Assembly: GCA_003339415.1 (NCBI GenBank)
Contig: PDHQ01000353.1
Span: 1 to 32,701 of the forward strand
Direction: 5' to 3'
Length of the DNA stretch: 32,701 bases
Source of the DNA: Ophiocordyceps camponoti-saundersi (nom. inval.)
Lineage: Eukaryota; Ascomycota; Sordariomycetes; Hypocreales; Ophiocordycipitaceae
Shown: positions 32,554-32,701 of the stretch, piece by piece
How positions within the stretch are numbered: the stretch's first letter is position 1
Layout: each line of letters opens with the position of its first letter
The notes under the pieces: generated by a model
Told to the model about the DNA's origin: nothing
What the model saw: only the letters and a program-made list of their open reading frames with translations
The model's database searches: none
Position numbers and translations under genes: made by a program

Positions 32554-32701
32554 AGGGTTTAAAATTAGTTAGTAACTTTTTAGTCTTTTTTTAGTTAGTC
32601 CGGACTAACTAACTAAAGTCCTTATTTTTAGGGACTAAAAAAAGTCCTAACTAACTAAAGTCCTTATAGTAACTAATTTTAGTTAGTTACTTTTAGTCTT
32701 T
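32554..32701. repeat. MITE-like palindromic repeat, left part, cut by the window end
   Basis: Starts agggtttaaaattagttag, the reverse complement of the right end of the repeat at 222-401. It contains a 22-bp perfect palindrome at 32591-32612 centred on tccgga, and two copies of a ctaactaaagtcctta unit (near 32606 and 32652). It interrupts copy E of family 3; the matching site in copy D (about 4449) is uninterrupted. No CpA or TpG is present in this part. A target duplication cannot be tested because the other end is outside the window. Confidence 0.65.

Noticed and set aside
1..32701. Any open reading frame in the window as a working gene
   Set aside because: Start codons are almost absent, stops are RIP-type, and the longer frames coincide with retrotransposon remnants or their shadows.
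1..32701. CRISPR array or bacterial origin of the AT-rich DNA
   Set aside because: There are no regularly spaced short repeats, and LTR retrotransposons with chromodomain and RIP marks are fungal.

Overview
This window is a transposon graveyard from a filamentous ascomycete fungus (Pezizomycotina). I see no intact gene. The dinucleotides CpA and TpG are almost absent over 32.7 kb, TpA is in great excess, and CpG, CpC and CpT are kept. That is the mark of repeat-induced point mutation (RIP, C to T at CpA on both strands), not of CpG-methylation decay. By eye I find only four ATG triplets on the plus strand and five on the minus strand, and former Cys, His, Trp, Gln and Asp codons appear as TAT, TAC, TAG, TAA and AAT. 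The organism cannot be named more closely from this.

Layout: AT-rich DNA (1-221); a palindromic MITE-like repeat (about 222-401); a 5'-truncated Ty3/Gypsy element of family 2, copy A (403-3079); AT-rich DNA; a short LTR element without recognisable pol, family 3, copy D (3579-5344); an old AT-rich sequence (5345-6647) that resumes at 14329; a full-length Ty3/Gypsy chromovirus, family 1 (6648-14323, 300-bp LTRs, 5-bp target duplication gctta); a full-length family 2 element in minus orientation, copy C (14820-23625, 250-bp LTRs, target duplication taaaa), itself split by a 1.87-kb insertion (17962-19830); AT-rich DNA; a full-length family 2 element in plus orientation, copy B (24250-31162, target duplication cttat); AT-rich DNA; the 5' part of a second family 3 element, copy E (31683-32553); and a second MITE-like repeat running off the end of the window (from 32554).

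The elements can be read despite the decay because RIP makes transitions and few indels. In family 1, RT, RNase H, integrase and chromodomain lie in one frame over about 3 kb, and the integrase keeps exact D,D35E spacing. In family 2, copy C keeps zinc knuckle, RT and RNase H in frame, while copy B has shifted frames.

The parts least explained are an antisense reading frame with an Asp-rich tract between the chromodomain and 3' LTR of family 1; the unidentified 1.87-kb insertion in copy C, flanked by 13-bp direct repeats; the MITE-like repeats that abut broken elements at both ends of the window; and the strong bias of surviving CpA/TpG to GCA/TGC.
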